DNA of 64,000 nucleotides from Kitagawia praeruptora (taxonomy: Eukaryota > Streptophyta > Magnoliopsida > Apiales > Apiaceae): NCBI GenBank assembly GCA_037693485.1, contig CM075344.1, positions 112,353,001 through 112,417,000 on the forward strand, written 5' to 3'. This document shows, in pieces, positions 46,601-57,674 of the stretch (position 1 is the first letter of the stretch; each line of letters opens with the position of its first letter). Under the pieces are notes generated by a model. It was given only the letters and a program-made list of their open reading frames with translations. It ran no database searches and was not told the origin of the DNA. The position numbers and the translations under genes are program-made.

Positions 46601-46965
46601 TGTTGAGTATACAACAACGAAAGCAAAACCCAAAGCGAATAAACAAGAACAAGAAAATAAACGACAATCACACAAGACAAAGATTTAACGTGGTTCAGAA
46701 ATTCCTACTCCACAAGCCGCACTAATTTTGTATTGATCTCTCACAATTGTGTTGTGTTAGGGTTTTACAATTACAAGAGAATATTTATAATAGAAGAAAC
46801 TGGGCATATCTCAACATATGGGCCAAAGCTGAAAAACACACACTCAGGGGCCCTGAGCTTGAGCTCATGGTCCTGAGCACACATATTGATGTTGGCTGAT
46901 TTTTTTCAAAGGCCCTGAGCATCCGCTCAGGGGCCCTGAACAGCCTAGACTCCACAAACTTAACA
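46601..46965 (-). repeat. 5' LTR and primer site of the Tork-like element
   Basis: The LTR matches the left copy apart from about one substitution and small indels in A/T runs. Immediately left, the minus strand reads TGGTATTAAGAGCC (46587-46600), a variant of the initiator-Met tRNA primer site TGGTATCAGAGC usual in copia elements. Confidence 0.9.
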
Positions 46966-46970
46966 TTTTC

Positions 46971-47400
46971 TCCCTACACCAAGTTCAATTCAATTATGAT
47001 TCAATATAATAATGAAGTTGGTAATCATTTGCTTTCAAAGGGGAAGCAATATTAAAATTCAAAGCCTCAGTTAAAATATTATGCAAAAAAAAAAGCCTCC
47101 GTTAAAATAAATGGTAATTTATGTCGTGTTATAAAATATGAAATAATGAAATTTGCTATAGTTAATTTGAAATAGTAATTAAACAAAACTAGCTATGGGA
47201 TATATTCATAAATACAATTATAAATGGGATATTTTCTGTTATAGGGAGAATTTGATACAACATTAATTTCGTGCGTTACTGAAATCACAGAGCAAATATA
47301 TAGATTTTTGACTATTTTGACGAAGAACACCAAGAACACCGGACAAAGATTGATGGATTTTGTAGCTGATAAAAAAAAATCCTTTTTAGAATAAGAGTTA
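46971..47400. other. Intergenic stretch between copia element and LINE
   Basis: AT-rich sequence with A runs near 47083-47095 and 47370-47380 and no open frame. AAAGCCTCAGTTAAAAT and AAAGCCTCCGTTAAAAT (near 47060 and 47092) form a short direct repeat. No gene seen. Confidence 0.4.
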
Positions 47401-47401
47401 A

Positions 47402-50400
47402 ATGCATTATGTGTACCTAAACTATATTATGAGATTACAAGACTCAAACGGAAAAAAACGAAACTATATTATGAGATTACAAGACTCAAACGGGACTTGG
47501 AAAACCGAGCAGAAAGACCTAGAGGAGAATGTCATCTCCTTTTACAGGGACCTCTTTTCCTCCACCAATAGCCCAACCGCAATTCTAGATGAGGCCCTCG
47601 AAGGCATTAACAACAGGGTTTCGGAAGAAACAAACCAGAAGCTTCTGCGACCTTACTCGAAAGAGGAAATTCATATGGCACTCTCCCAAATGGCTCCATG
47701 CAAAGCACCGGGTCCGGATGGCCTTCATGCCATTTTTTATCAAAAATTCTGGCATATAGTGGGGAACGAGGTGACTGGTTTCGTTAACAACATTATCAGT
47801 GGAAGAACATCTCCTGCAATGGTAAACAAGACAGCCGTGGCCCTTATCCCAAAGGTTAAAAATCCAATAAATATTTCTGAATTCAGGCCCATCTCATTAT
47901 GCAATGTCCTGTACAAAATTGCCTCAAAATCTATTGCAAATAGGCTCAAACCGCTTCTTCAGGATTTGGTCTCGGATAACCAAAGCACTTTCGTTCCCAA
48001 AAGACTTATCACGGACAATGCAATTATCGCCATGGAATTATTTCACACTATGAAGAAGAGATCGAAAGGTAAGAAAGGTTGGATGGCAATGAAGCTAGAC
48101 ATGAGCAAAACTTATGACAGAGTCGAATGGAATTTCTTGAGAAAACTCCTAACGAAGTTGGGTTTTGCAGGAGCTTGGGTGGACACAGTGATGTCCTTTG
48201 TGTCCACTGTATCATACTCTTTTATAATTAACGGATCTCCGTCAGACGAGCTGATTCCAACTAGGGGACCCCGTCAAGGGGACCCCATCTCTCCTTACCT
48301 CTTTATATTGGTAGCTGATGCCCTCTCAGCAATGCTGAAGCTAGCATCTGCTAGAAAAGCTATCCATGGCATCCGGGCAAGTAGAAGAGGACCAGAAATT
48401 ACTCATTTGTTCTTCGCAGATGACAGCCTTTTATTCACTAGAGCCAACCGACAGGAAAGTACGGTCATTGTTAATATCCTTAACAAATACGAAGCTGCTT
48501 CCGGGCAAAAAATAAATATCAACAAGTCAGAGGTTTCTTTTAGCAAAGGAGTCTGCACTAACATCTCACGCGAAATTGGTTCGTTTCTGGGAATGAATGT
48601 TGTCGAGGACCACGTGAAATATCTCGGTCTCCCGACCATTCTTGAGAGGTCAAAGAAATCCATTTTTGCGATGATCAAAGATAGGATGTGGAAAAAAACT
48701 AGAGGCTGGAAGGAACAACTTATCTCGCGAGCGGGGAAAGAAGTTTTGTTGAAAGGCGTAATACAAGCTATACCTACTTATTATAGGGGGGTCTACAAAT
48801 TTCCAATAACTCCAATACAAGAAATTCATTCTCTTATGGCCCGATTCTGGTGGGGGTCCAAGAACAGCTCGAAAAAAGTCCATTGGAAAAGCTGGCAATA
48901 TCTTTGCCAACCAAAATGTCTTGGAGGAATGGGCTTCCGGGATTTGGCTACTTTCAACGATGCACTGCTTGGCAAACAAATTTGGCGTTTATACCATAAC
49001 GAGAACTCTCTCATGGCAAGAGTTCTTAAAGCAAAGTACTACCCCAATTCAACAGTCTTAGAAGCAGCTCTGGGTCCGTGTCCAAGCTACTCATGGCGCA
49101 GCATCTAGAGTGCAAAGGCACTAGTTAAAGAGGGGCTTCTATGGAGGGTTGGAAATGGGAGAAAGATTATAATCTGGACTGACCCATGGTTAAAGGACGA
49201 ACACGGCTGCCTTCCTACCTCTACCAAAAACTTAGCTCACCAATGCGAGCTAGTTTCAGATTTGATTAGTGAGGAGGACAAATGCTGGAAAGAAGATAAG
49301 GTCAATCTAATCTTTAACGACAGAGACAAGAAGCTCGTGCTCGCTATCCCTATCAGCGATCATCTCCCCGAGGACAAACAAGTTTGGGCTTGGACAAAAG
49401 ATGGTCTTTACAAAGTTTCATCCGCATACTCCCTGGGCAGATCCCACGATTTCAGGAATTATCAACAATGTTGGCTGGATATTTGGAATATAGAAGCATC
49501 CCCAAAAGTGCGTCATTTTATGTGGAGATGTTGCACTACTACCCTTCCAACCCGGGCTGTCCTAAAATACAGACATCTAACAGAAGAAGACATGTGCCCC
49601 TTTTGCCTAGCGGAACCTGAAACCATAATTCATGCTTTATTCACATGTTCCCACGTTCATCCAATATGGGATCGTTCAACCTGCAACATTGCAGCAGAGG
49701 TGGAGAACGCCACCACTTTTAGTGAAGTGTTAGAGATATGGAGAAAGAAACTAACAACTGACCAGATGCAATGGAGCTCTTTTATGAGCTGGTCGTTATG
49801 GAATCGCAGAAACCAATGGGTCTTCGAACAATGCCAGACACCAGATGATTTGATTCTACAAAGGACCAACAGGTCAGTCCAAGAGTTCGGGTCTTACTCG
49901 CAACGTATCTATGGCACCACGACACCTAACAACACGACAACCCACAGAGATAATCCAGCTTGGAATCCTCCCCCTGAAGGAGTAGTCAAGATCAACGTTG
50001 ATGCTTCCACGGCAGTCGAAGGATGGATCGGAATGGGGGCAGTGGCACGCTCAGAACATGGCACCGTTCACTTCGCTGCAGTCAAAAGATGTAGAGCTCG
50101 ATGGAGTCCTCTTGTAGCTGAATGCAAAGCAGCGCTATTTGGTTTAAAGAAGGCTAAAGATATGGGCTTCGACAATATCATCCTGGAATCGGACTGTCAA
50201 ACGCTGGTTTGTAAGATGGAAAAAGAAAAATTTAGCTTATCAGAGGTCGACTCGGTTCTGAATGATATCGCTTACTTAGGAGCTAGTTTTAATTCCCTAG
50301 TTTGGTCTCATACAAAAAGGGATTGTAATAGTGTAGCTCATAACCTAGCAAAAATAGTCCCTTTCGGCCAGGAACAATGCTGGGTTAACCATGCCCCAAG

Positions 50401-50452
50401 TGAATTATCACTCTTTGTAAGCTTGGATGCTGCCTCTTTTCATTTATTATAA
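47402..50452 (+). pseudogene. LINE ORF2 fragment: reverse transcriptase, zinc finger, RNase H
   Basis: A single frame runs 47402-50452, broken only by a TAG at 49106-49108 where relatives have Trp (SYSWRSI, stop, SAKALVKEG). The reverse transcriptase has APGPDGLHAIFY, FRPISLCNVLYK, RGPRQGDPISPYLF and FFADDSLLF (Phe-Ala-Asp-Asp active site). Downstream are GGMGFRDLATFNDALLGKQ, the zinc-binding segment CPFCLAEPETIIHALFTC and an RNase H with INVDAST and ESDCQTLV. The start before APGPDG is only truncation-derived sequence. One base change would reopen the frame, so the copy is fairly young. Confidence 0.88.
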
Positions 50453-50484
50453 TTCTCTTGGCCCTCAAAAAAAAAAAAAAAAAA
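47402..50484 (+). mobile_element. 5'-truncated L1-type LINE with poly(A) tail
   Basis: The element carries only the C-terminal two thirds of ORF2 and ends in an A18 tail (50467-50484). ORF1 and endonuclease are lost, as usual for 5'-truncated LINE copies. Left TGCATTATGTGTACC and right TGCATCTTATGTATC are alike and might be a diverged target duplication. A 33-bp direct repeat with 42-bp step (47419 and 47461) lies at the truncated 5' end. Confidence 0.88.
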
Positions 50485-50856
50485 CTTACTGCATCTTATG
50501 TATCTAAAGTATCAATTAAACACTGTTACTCAAAATATGCAGATTGGTGCATTATATGTACAAATGTTAATCTAAACTAACCGCCGTTAGTTTGCTTTTG
50601 TTTATTAATTTAGCTAGGTACTTGTGGGTTCTTTTTGGCGCCAGTTCCCTTCCATCCATAAATATTGAATTGAACGTGTCAGATCTTATATATATATATA
50701 TATATCAATTTTTTTAACAATAATTTGATATGTAAATTAATAACATAAAAATATTAATATAATTATAAATATTAAAAAATGAACCTTGCGTTGCACTTTA
50801 TATCCTATATATAATTGTCGTAAGGAGGTTTTCCAATCGTCAGGGGTTAAAAAGTA

Positions 50857-51150
50857 CTCCCTCCGTTCCTCATGGTTGTTTACATGAGGGATGGGCACGG
50901 AGACCAAGAAAATGTGTAAAAAATGAGTAAAGTTAGATGAAAAGTGGGTAAAGTGGTGGGACCTATTAATATTTAATTATAGATTTGAGATAGTGGAGGA
51001 AAGTAGTGGGTGTAATAGTGTTTTTTATTGTTAAATATATGAGATAGTGGGTGTAATAGTGGAAGAAACTTATACTATTTTTGGAATATAAAGAAATGAG
51101 AGGGACACCCCAAAATAGTAACTGTAAAGAAATGAGAGGGACAAAGGGAG
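50857..51150. mobile_element. Stowaway MITE with TA duplication
   Basis: Ends CTCCCTCCGTTCCTC and GAGGGACAAAGGGAG are inverted repeats, with TA at 50855-50856 and 51151-51152. Length is 294 bp. The interior AAAAGTGGGTAAAGTGGTGG is shared with the MITE at 41827-42123. Confidence 0.9.
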
Positions 51151-51214
51151 TAAATATTTACATACTATTAGCGTGACTCCACGTCATAAGAAAAATGCAC
51201 TAAACAAGATAAGA

Positions 51215-51273
51215 AAATAAATAGAATATTATCTGTATCCGAATCCGGCATATCTGAATCCGAAAATGGAAAA

Positions 51274-51316
<43 letters not shown>

Positions 51317-51680
51317 CAATATTTATAATTTATAATATATTTATAATTAATAATATATGTCTTTGTTCATTATTTAATATATTTTTTAAAAATATATTTA
51401 AGTGTAGACATTTTTTAAACATATATATGATATAAATATAATATATTAATATATTATATTAAAAATATATCATAATATACGTCTTTTTTTAATATTATCA
51501 ATTTGGATATTAAAAAAATTCGAAAAATCCGATATCCATCCGAAATATCTGTATTCGTATCCAAAAAAAATAGGATATTATCCGTATTCGAAATAAATAA
51601 GATATTATCCGTATCCGAATCCGATAATTTCAGATACGGATATAGTCGTATCCGTATCCGAAATATCCGTTTAACAGCCC
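51215..51680. mobile_element. hAT-like MITE rich in GGATA/TATCC words, left end lost
   Basis: Read on the minus strand the right end is TAGGGCTGTTAAACGGATAT, a typical start of plant hAT MITEs with repeated CGGATA words. Similar TATCCGAATCCG words at 51233-51262 mark the other arm, but a matching terminal TAGGGC was not found. The middle has a (TA)n run at about 51280-51310. It abuts the viral sequence on its right. Confidence 0.6.
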
Positions 51681-51689
51681 TAAGTAATA

Positions 51690-53050
51690 TAATAAGATCA
51701 AAGCCCATCAGATACAATCCAACTGATCAAAAAGAATTTGAAGCCTGAATAAATGAACTATTAGAAATGAAAATAATACAAGAAAGCAAAAGCCTACATA
51801 GTAGTCCAGCCTTTTTAGTAAGAAAACACAGTGAACAAAAAAGAGTAAAGGCTAGGATGGTAATTGATTATAGAGAATTGAATAAAAAGACAATATTTGA
51901 TGGATATTTCCTACCATATAAAAGAAATCTTATTAATAGATTAGGGAATAAAATATGGTTTACTAAATTTGATTGTAAAAGTGGATTTTGGCAAATAAAA
52001 TTAACAAAAGAATCCAGACCTCTAACAGCTTTTAGTGCAACTCAAGGACATTATGAATGGATAGTATTACCTTTTGGATTAAAAAATGCGCCACAAATAT
52101 TTCAAAGAAGAATGGATCAAATATTTAGAAAACTAAAAGATTTATGTATAGTATACGTAGATGATATATTAATATACAGTGACACTTTTGAACATCATAT
52201 AGAACATTTAGATAAGTTTATAAAAACTGTAAAACAACATGGAATATTACTCTCTGAAAAGAAATCAGAAATCTTTAAAAATAAAATAGAATATTTAGGA
52301 TATATTATTGATAAGGACGGATTACAATTACAAAACCATATAGTATCACAAGTACAAAATTTCAAAGAAAAACTAGAAAATAAGAAAGAAGTTCAACAAT
52401 TTTTAGGAATAATGGTTTAAATAAATAAATAAAGAAGGGGGTAATTCACCATTTCTAAATCGAATCTTTTTTGGCTCTAATTATGCAGCACATCATATAA
52501 GATATTTACCACAATTAATAAAACCATTACAAGAATTAACGAAAAAAAAACCTTTTGAGTGGATTGAAGAACATGTTAAAGCTATGAAGATTCTTAAAGA
52601 AATGGTAAATGATTTACCAAAACACATAATACCAGTATAAATTGATCAATTAGAACTTTTAACTAATGCAAGTGATATAGGATGGGGAGCAGTCCTTATA
52701 GCATATGAGCATAACGATATTGATAAAGATTTATATGTGGATATGGAGGAGGAACCTGGAAACCTAAAGAAATGAATTATCACATAAATGAAAAAGAATT
52801 ACTAGCAGTAAAATTCGGATTAAAGAAATTTCATTATCATTTATTACTAGTTAAATTCATAGTTAGAACATACAATACTCAAGTAAAAGCATTTATTACT
52901 AATAATATAGATTTATTACCAAAACTAAACAGAAGAAGGATTTGACAATCTTTTTTTGTTGTTATGATTTTATTGTTAAAAATATATCTGGTACTAAAAA
53001 TGTTCTAGCTGATTTTCTTAGCAGGTACAAATATGACATCCAATAATTTT
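51690..53050 (+). pseudogene. Caulimovirid reverse transcriptase-RNase H, broken
   Basis: The open part 51767-52420 has the caulimovirid signatures FDCKSGFWQI (68-77), AFSATQGHYEW, FGLKNAPQIFQRRMD and the active site YVDD (130-133). The frame extends upstream to about 51690 past an in-frame TGA near 51747. After 52420 it is shifted and stopped several times; RNase H traces are ASDIGWGAVL (about 52670) and NEKELLAVK (about 52790). The normal role is copying the pregenomic RNA. This copy cannot give a full enzyme. Confidence 0.83.
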
Positions 53051-53091
53051 GAAAAATATATTAGCAATGTTACAAGTGCTATAACAAAAAA

Positions 53092-54146
53092 TGTTGGGAT
53101 TTATGGGTGATAGCATAGAGACAACTTAACTATATTTCCCTGTACTTAGTTTTTACTAAGTAGAACATACTGTCACAGCTAGAGTATGTTCTTGTAATCA
53201 AATAATTGCTGTCGTGTAATAATTGTATGTCTTGGTAGAAGTTCATACATGTGTTCAAGTCACAAGGAATACATCCAGAAGACAACAAGAATAAAAGTTA
53301 TTGTCACACTCTTGATAGTAAGGTTACAAGAAGACAAATCTTGCAAAGTCACGACAAAGCTATACCTAACAGCAACATTGGCTGAAGCATGGGACAATAA
53401 CATTCTCACACTTGACAGCAAGTTTGGAGTTCCAACAGCAACTTTGGCGGGAGCTCGTATTGTCAACATCTGAATATTCCTTAAACAACAGACTTGGCGG
53501 TTAAGGTTACTGTCACACTGAATTATTTGATTTGGGTACTTTTCTCAGTCAAAGCCCGTGACAGGTTATATGTTCAAGAAACAGATTTGCTACAACACTC
53601 CATCGTTTGTAGCAGACCTGCAAAGACTACGACAGAAGCTTGAGAGTTCACAAGACAAGGCTGGTCAATTCAAAGAGTATGATATATCCACATCTACTAG
53701 AATTGTATTAGCTAGAAATAGAAAGAATCTAGGTTGCTTTACATGTAATGTTAACACTGTTTGTATAGCAATTTAGGAAAGTCACATGGGTGTGCAAATT
53801 ATAATGAGCTGCCACTTGAAAACGACAACAGCTCAACACCCCATGTGAAAGGGACAACAGAGTATCTTAGTCTACTTAGATACATGTCTCTAATTCTTTC
53901 TGTATGCAACAACAACGAAACAACTTGTATCTCTCAAGAAGTTCGCAGCTGGAGAATTCTTTCTCTAGGTTGTAGCACCACTTCACAAGATAAATAAAAT
54001 ATTTATTTTGTGAGAAATCTTGTTCCACTTACGTTTGCATATCTCAACTGATAATCCATAATCTTTATTATTGTTGTTGATTTTAAAGATTCAATTTTAT
54101 CAGTATTGCATTCAACCCCCCCTTCTGCAATACTCCGGGACCAACA
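53092..54146 (-). repeat. Solo LTR inserted in the viral sequence
   Basis: It begins TGTTGGGATTTATGGG and ends CTCCGGGACCAACA, with TGTTGG/CCAACA inverted ends and aaaaa on both sides (53087-53091, 54147-54151). On the minus strand it opens TGTTGGTCCCGGAGTATTGC, like LTRs of plant copia elements. No coding part remains. Small open frames inside are not genes. The viral sequence resumes directly after it. Confidence 0.85.
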
Positions 54147-54149
54147 AAA

Positions 54150-55130
54150 AATCATGAAACCATTGCCCGATTACATAAAGAAATAGAAACCAAAGTCCAG
54201 GAAAATTCACATCTCCTAGAATCACTTACAGAAGCCATAAAAACCCATTAGAAAACCATACAAAATCCTGCTACTAAACCTCAACCTTTTATATCAAAAT
54301 TAACAGTCATGAATACATTCAACCTCTCATGAAATAGTATCATCTTCTCTTTCCATGAGTGATAGAGTTGAATACTCACCTGAAATTATAATAGCTTATG
54401 AAAAAATTATGAATTTTATGATTATAAATCAAACCTCCAGATTGTACGAGGATTAAAAATGAGCAAATACCCAAAATATTTATGCAATGCAGATGCAAAC
54501 CCAGATGTTGAAAATTGTTCATCTATGGATTCATTGATAAAATAGTGGTTGATCAAACACTTTACAACATCTCAAAGTTACCAAGCATAATTGTAGAATC
54601 TGTAACATCTATGATGGAATCTTTTGGTCAAGGTATTTATAGAATACAAATATTCGATGCCTCAACAGATTTAGTTGGAAAGCCTATTATAATATGTCAG
54701 TTATTCAAGATTGGAAAAGTTCCAATTAATGGTGACTATGAAGATTTAAAATTATCAGCACCATGTACAATAGAAAAATTCCAGGAATGGCTCTCTACAA
54801 AGAGAGCAATAGGTCTGATGACTTTAAAAACAAAGATACAAGATATGTTGAAAGCTGGAAAAGCCAATATTATTGGATATATCTAGTCATGGTGGACAAG
54901 TTGAAGAAATTATTACATTATATTATGATAATGATTCAATGACCAGGGATGGTATGAATCTTGAGAGAATGTATGATAAAATTATTAACCTAAGGCATAC
55001 CCATGCTAAGGAAACCCTAGAACAATATAATATCTTAGCAGGTCAAAGAAAGAGGCCTGTAATAACTGGTACAAATAAAACAAATAATGCCAATATAAAA
55101 AGAGAAGAATCATGTGATCCTTTCCAGTGA
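54150..55130 (+). pseudogene. Downstream viral frame of unassigned function
   Basis: Two overlapping open pieces (54515-54886 and 54873-55130, different frames) follow the pol remnant, preceded by stop-rich sequence of the same origin. The translation is rich in Ile, Lys and Thr with a charged C-terminus ending shortly before the intergenic region. By position it could be the transactivator/inclusion-body gene that follows pol in several caulimovirid genera, but I recognise no diagnostic motif. Confidence 0.45.
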
Positions 55131-55489
55131 TAGCTTAAAAATATATTACAAGCCTAATGTAGTATGACTACAAAAGGCCATATTACAAGCCCAATGTAGT
55201 GTAAACTACAAAAAGCCCATGAAACATGATATTATCATACAAAAAAAACATGAAAAATTCTGGCGGATGACAGACAAAATATGGAAAGCATGGTGGAAGA
55301 CAAAGCATAAAAAGAAGATAAAGTTGAAATCTCTTTGAAAACAAAGTCAAAAGTTGCATAGTGAAAAACAAAAGGAAGATCAAATCATGGAAGACAAAAA
55401 CAAGTGGAAAGATAAAGGCAATAATATAATATACATCTGTATCATTTTTGTAAATAAAAAATGTAATAGCCGCTAGCAATTTACCTGAT

Positions 55490-55560
55490 TAAATCCTTCT
55501 ATAAAAGGATCAGAAATGTAATAGAATGATCATCGAAAGTTTTCTAAAATAAAAGTTTGA
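55490..55560 (+). promoter_or_regulatory. Caulimovirid-like pregenomic promoter and poly(A) signal
   Basis: CTATAAAAGG at about 55499 is a strong TATA box in the stretch that follows the last viral frame, and AATAAAAG at about 55546 could be a polyadenylation signal some 45 bp further on. That arrangement, a promoter followed closely by the RNA end signal, is the plan of the terminally redundant pregenomic RNA in this virus family. Activity is unknown. Confidence 0.55.
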
Positions 55561-55699
55561 AGTTCTTATATTCTCAATGTCTAGCTAAACAGCATTCTCT
55601 TATAATTTCTGCCAAAATATAGTATCATATTTCCAGAAGTTTTACTTTATAATTATAAATAGTATTTATTAGTTCTTAAAATTATCTAAAAACGGTATT

Positions 55700-56168
55700 T
55701 TAGAAATTACGTGGAGCAATCTCCTAGCACCTAGGCAATATCCGGTGAAGCTGGAATGCAAGGAAGGGAGAGATGAGCCGGGGTGGATTGAATACTCCGG
55801 TGAACTAGTATACTGTTAGTAAGGTAAGATTCTGAACTAGAATTTACTATTTATAATTAAGATTAAAGTAATAATTTCTGCAATTATGATGCTAGAATTT
55901 GGTAATAAATTATAGAAGTTTTAAATTAAAAATGAATTTTTATTTTAATTATTTCTTCATGCTATATTAGAAGTACCATCTATATTCCTTCCCTTTTTGG
56001 GGTTAAAAGACGATGAGATCCAAATTGATATTTATATAATAAATTTACAATTTATTATTACAATGATATTTATTATGATAACGAGAGTAACTTATCTGTA
56101 AATCTACTACCCCAGTTAATCTTGTCTTTAACCCACAAATTAGAAAGCAGATGCAATTGTGCAAGGTA
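55700..56168. other. Stretch right of the viral remnant, no gene seen
   Basis: It begins with GC-richer sequence (about 55715-55800) that may be a viral leader, then turns AT-rich. No open frame, tRNA-like primer site or terminal repeat was recognised. Confidence 0.35.
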
Positions 56169-56171
56169 TAA

Positions 56172-56791
56172 GAGCATTTTCAAGGGTGATAGTCATAATT
56201 GTTAGCTAAAATTATAAAAATAGATGATTATTTAAAATTTGCTGAATTTGTGATCCTATGTGCTCTAGTGGTATTAGCTATAACGGTTAGTTATATTTAA
56301 AAATATGTTATTTTACTATTTTTCAGATTCTAACGATTATATTTTTAGATATTATTTATTTATTGTGGATAAAACTCATAATTAAACTTTTTCTAAATTC
56401 AATAAAATAAACTTTTTGTATAAATATGTATATTAAATAATTAATTTAAATAATTTTATTATTTAAAAATATGTTATTTTACTATTTTTAAATTCAATAA
56501 AATAAAATTTTTATACAAGGATATATGTTATTTGATTAAATAAAATAGTTTTAATAATTAAAATAATTTAGGATGAAGTTAATTGAAATAAATGTATAGA
56601 TGTACTAGCAGGAAGGAAATACAGTGATTGATGATGACTGATGATGACGTGGAAAATTATAGATGACCATGAATGGATCGATAAATATAGAAGACATATA
56701 GCATGTTATCTAAAATTATTCCTAATATTAGGTATAAATGTCAATCACGTGGGATTTTTTTGCTAACACGTGGGAAGGGTTGGAGATGCTC
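56172..56791. mobile_element. Tourist/PIF-like MITE with TAA duplication
   Basis: The left end GAGCATTTTCAAGGG and the inverted right end GAGCATCTCCAACCC match, and TAA flanks both sides (56169-56171, 56792-56794). Subterminal TTAGCTAAAATTAT and its diverged inverse also pair. It is 620 bp with no transposase frame. TAA/TTA duplications are the mark of PIF/Harbinger elements. Confidence 0.68.
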
Positions 56792-56794
56792 TAA

Positions 56795-57197
56795 AAAGGG
56801 AAAAAATGACAAAAATGACTGGTTTTTGATTTTTTTACAAAAATATTCGGTTTTGAAAAAGTGCGTAAAACTAACCGGTGAGATACGCATTTGCCAAATG
56901 GGTACCGGGGATCCTTCACAATTTTTTTTTAAAAATTTATGAATATTCACGGGAGCATGTTGAAATATTAGAATACTAATGATACGCAATTTTCAATTGC
57001 GTATTTCTTTTTTTTTTTTTAATATTGCTTACCCTTCTACAAAAAGAAAGTGTTGCAGATTTTGTCAGATTTCCGGTCGGCTGTTGCTTCACTCTCCATG
57101 GAGCGTGTGATACGCACGCGCTAGACTAAAGTAAGAAAAATGCCCGCGTGCTGCTCACCTTATTATAGTATTTAGTATAAAAAAAATTAATAACTAG
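56795..57197. other. Intergenic stretch with ATACGCA words
   Basis: GATACGCA occurs at about 56882, 56980 and 57110, and GATACGCAATTTTCAATTGCG (about 56980-57000) is a perfect short palindrome arm. The words recall the ATGCGT-rich element at 34533-35205. No gene is visible. Confidence 0.4.
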
Positions 57198-57199
57198 TA

Positions 57200-57458
57200 C
57201 TCCCTCCGTCTCATAATAAGTTGCTCGTTTGAAATGTCGGGACTGTTCATAACATGAGACAAATTACTAATTTACGTCTAATATATAAGACAAAATATAG
57301 TCATGAGTGATCTTGTTGGATTCGTATTTATGAATACTTTAATACAGTGAAGTTTTTATATTTAATACTAATACGAAATTCAAGATATTAACGATCAAAA
57401 GTGTGCGTTTGCAAATGTGTCCGGTCAAAACAGACAACTTATTTAGAGACGGAGGGAA
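57200..57458. mobile_element. Stowaway MITE, copy 2, upstream of the haem-binding gene
   Basis: Ends CTCCCTCCGTCTC and GAGACGGAGGGA, with TA at 57198-57199 and 57459-57460; length 259 bp. Its interior is the inverse of the copy at 33841-34099. It lies about 215 bp before the start codon of the next gene, so it forms part of that gene's upstream region. Confidence 0.9.
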
Positions 57459-57674
57459 TAATACTCCAATAAGAAATGCCTATTCTTGGATACCCGTTCA
57501 TCAAATGCGTAAATCAACTGGATATATTTGTCAGCTTTTTCAGAACCGGTTACTTTGATTTGTTCTAAAAAATGGGCACCGCTAAAAAGGAGTATTTGTG
57601 AAAGAAAAGTACACACAATGTAATAAAACACATACACAGCAGCCTTGATCCAATCTCGCAACTTGATCACCAGG

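Larger units (their letters stand above)
42204..46965 (-). mobile_element. Near-intact Tork-like Ty1/copia element with 5-bp target duplication
   Basis: LTRs at 42204-42567 and 46601-46965 differ by only a few bases and the flanks are ttttc on both sides (42199-42203, 46966-46970). On the minus strand the order is 5' LTR, primer site, gag-protease-integrase-reverse transcriptase-RNase H, purine tract, 3' LTR. The protein resembles tobacco Tnt1. The near-identical LTRs suggest a young insertion. One in-frame stop separates two otherwise open halves. Confidence 0.95.
51690..55700 (+). mobile_element. Endogenous caulimovirid (pararetrovirus) fragment
   Basis: In order the region holds reverse transcriptase, decayed RNase H, a solo LTR insertion (53092-54146), a downstream viral frame and an intergenic promoter-like stretch near 55495. 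Gene content and order suit a member of Caulimoviridae integrated in the chromosome. Stops and frameshifts are frequent and the upstream part of the genome (movement protein, coat, protease) is not in the window. The 0.4-0.5 kb after 55600 may belong to the viral leader. Confidence 0.78.

Noticed and set aside
51280..51310. (TA)n run as a regulatory site
   Set aside because: A simple microsatellite inside a MITE.
53249..53997. Three plus-strand frames of 72-78 codons
   Set aside because: All lie inside the solo LTR and have no domain.
55183..55479. Minus-strand frame of 98 codons, Phe-rich
   Set aside because: It is the complement of A-rich viral intergenic sequence; composition explains it.
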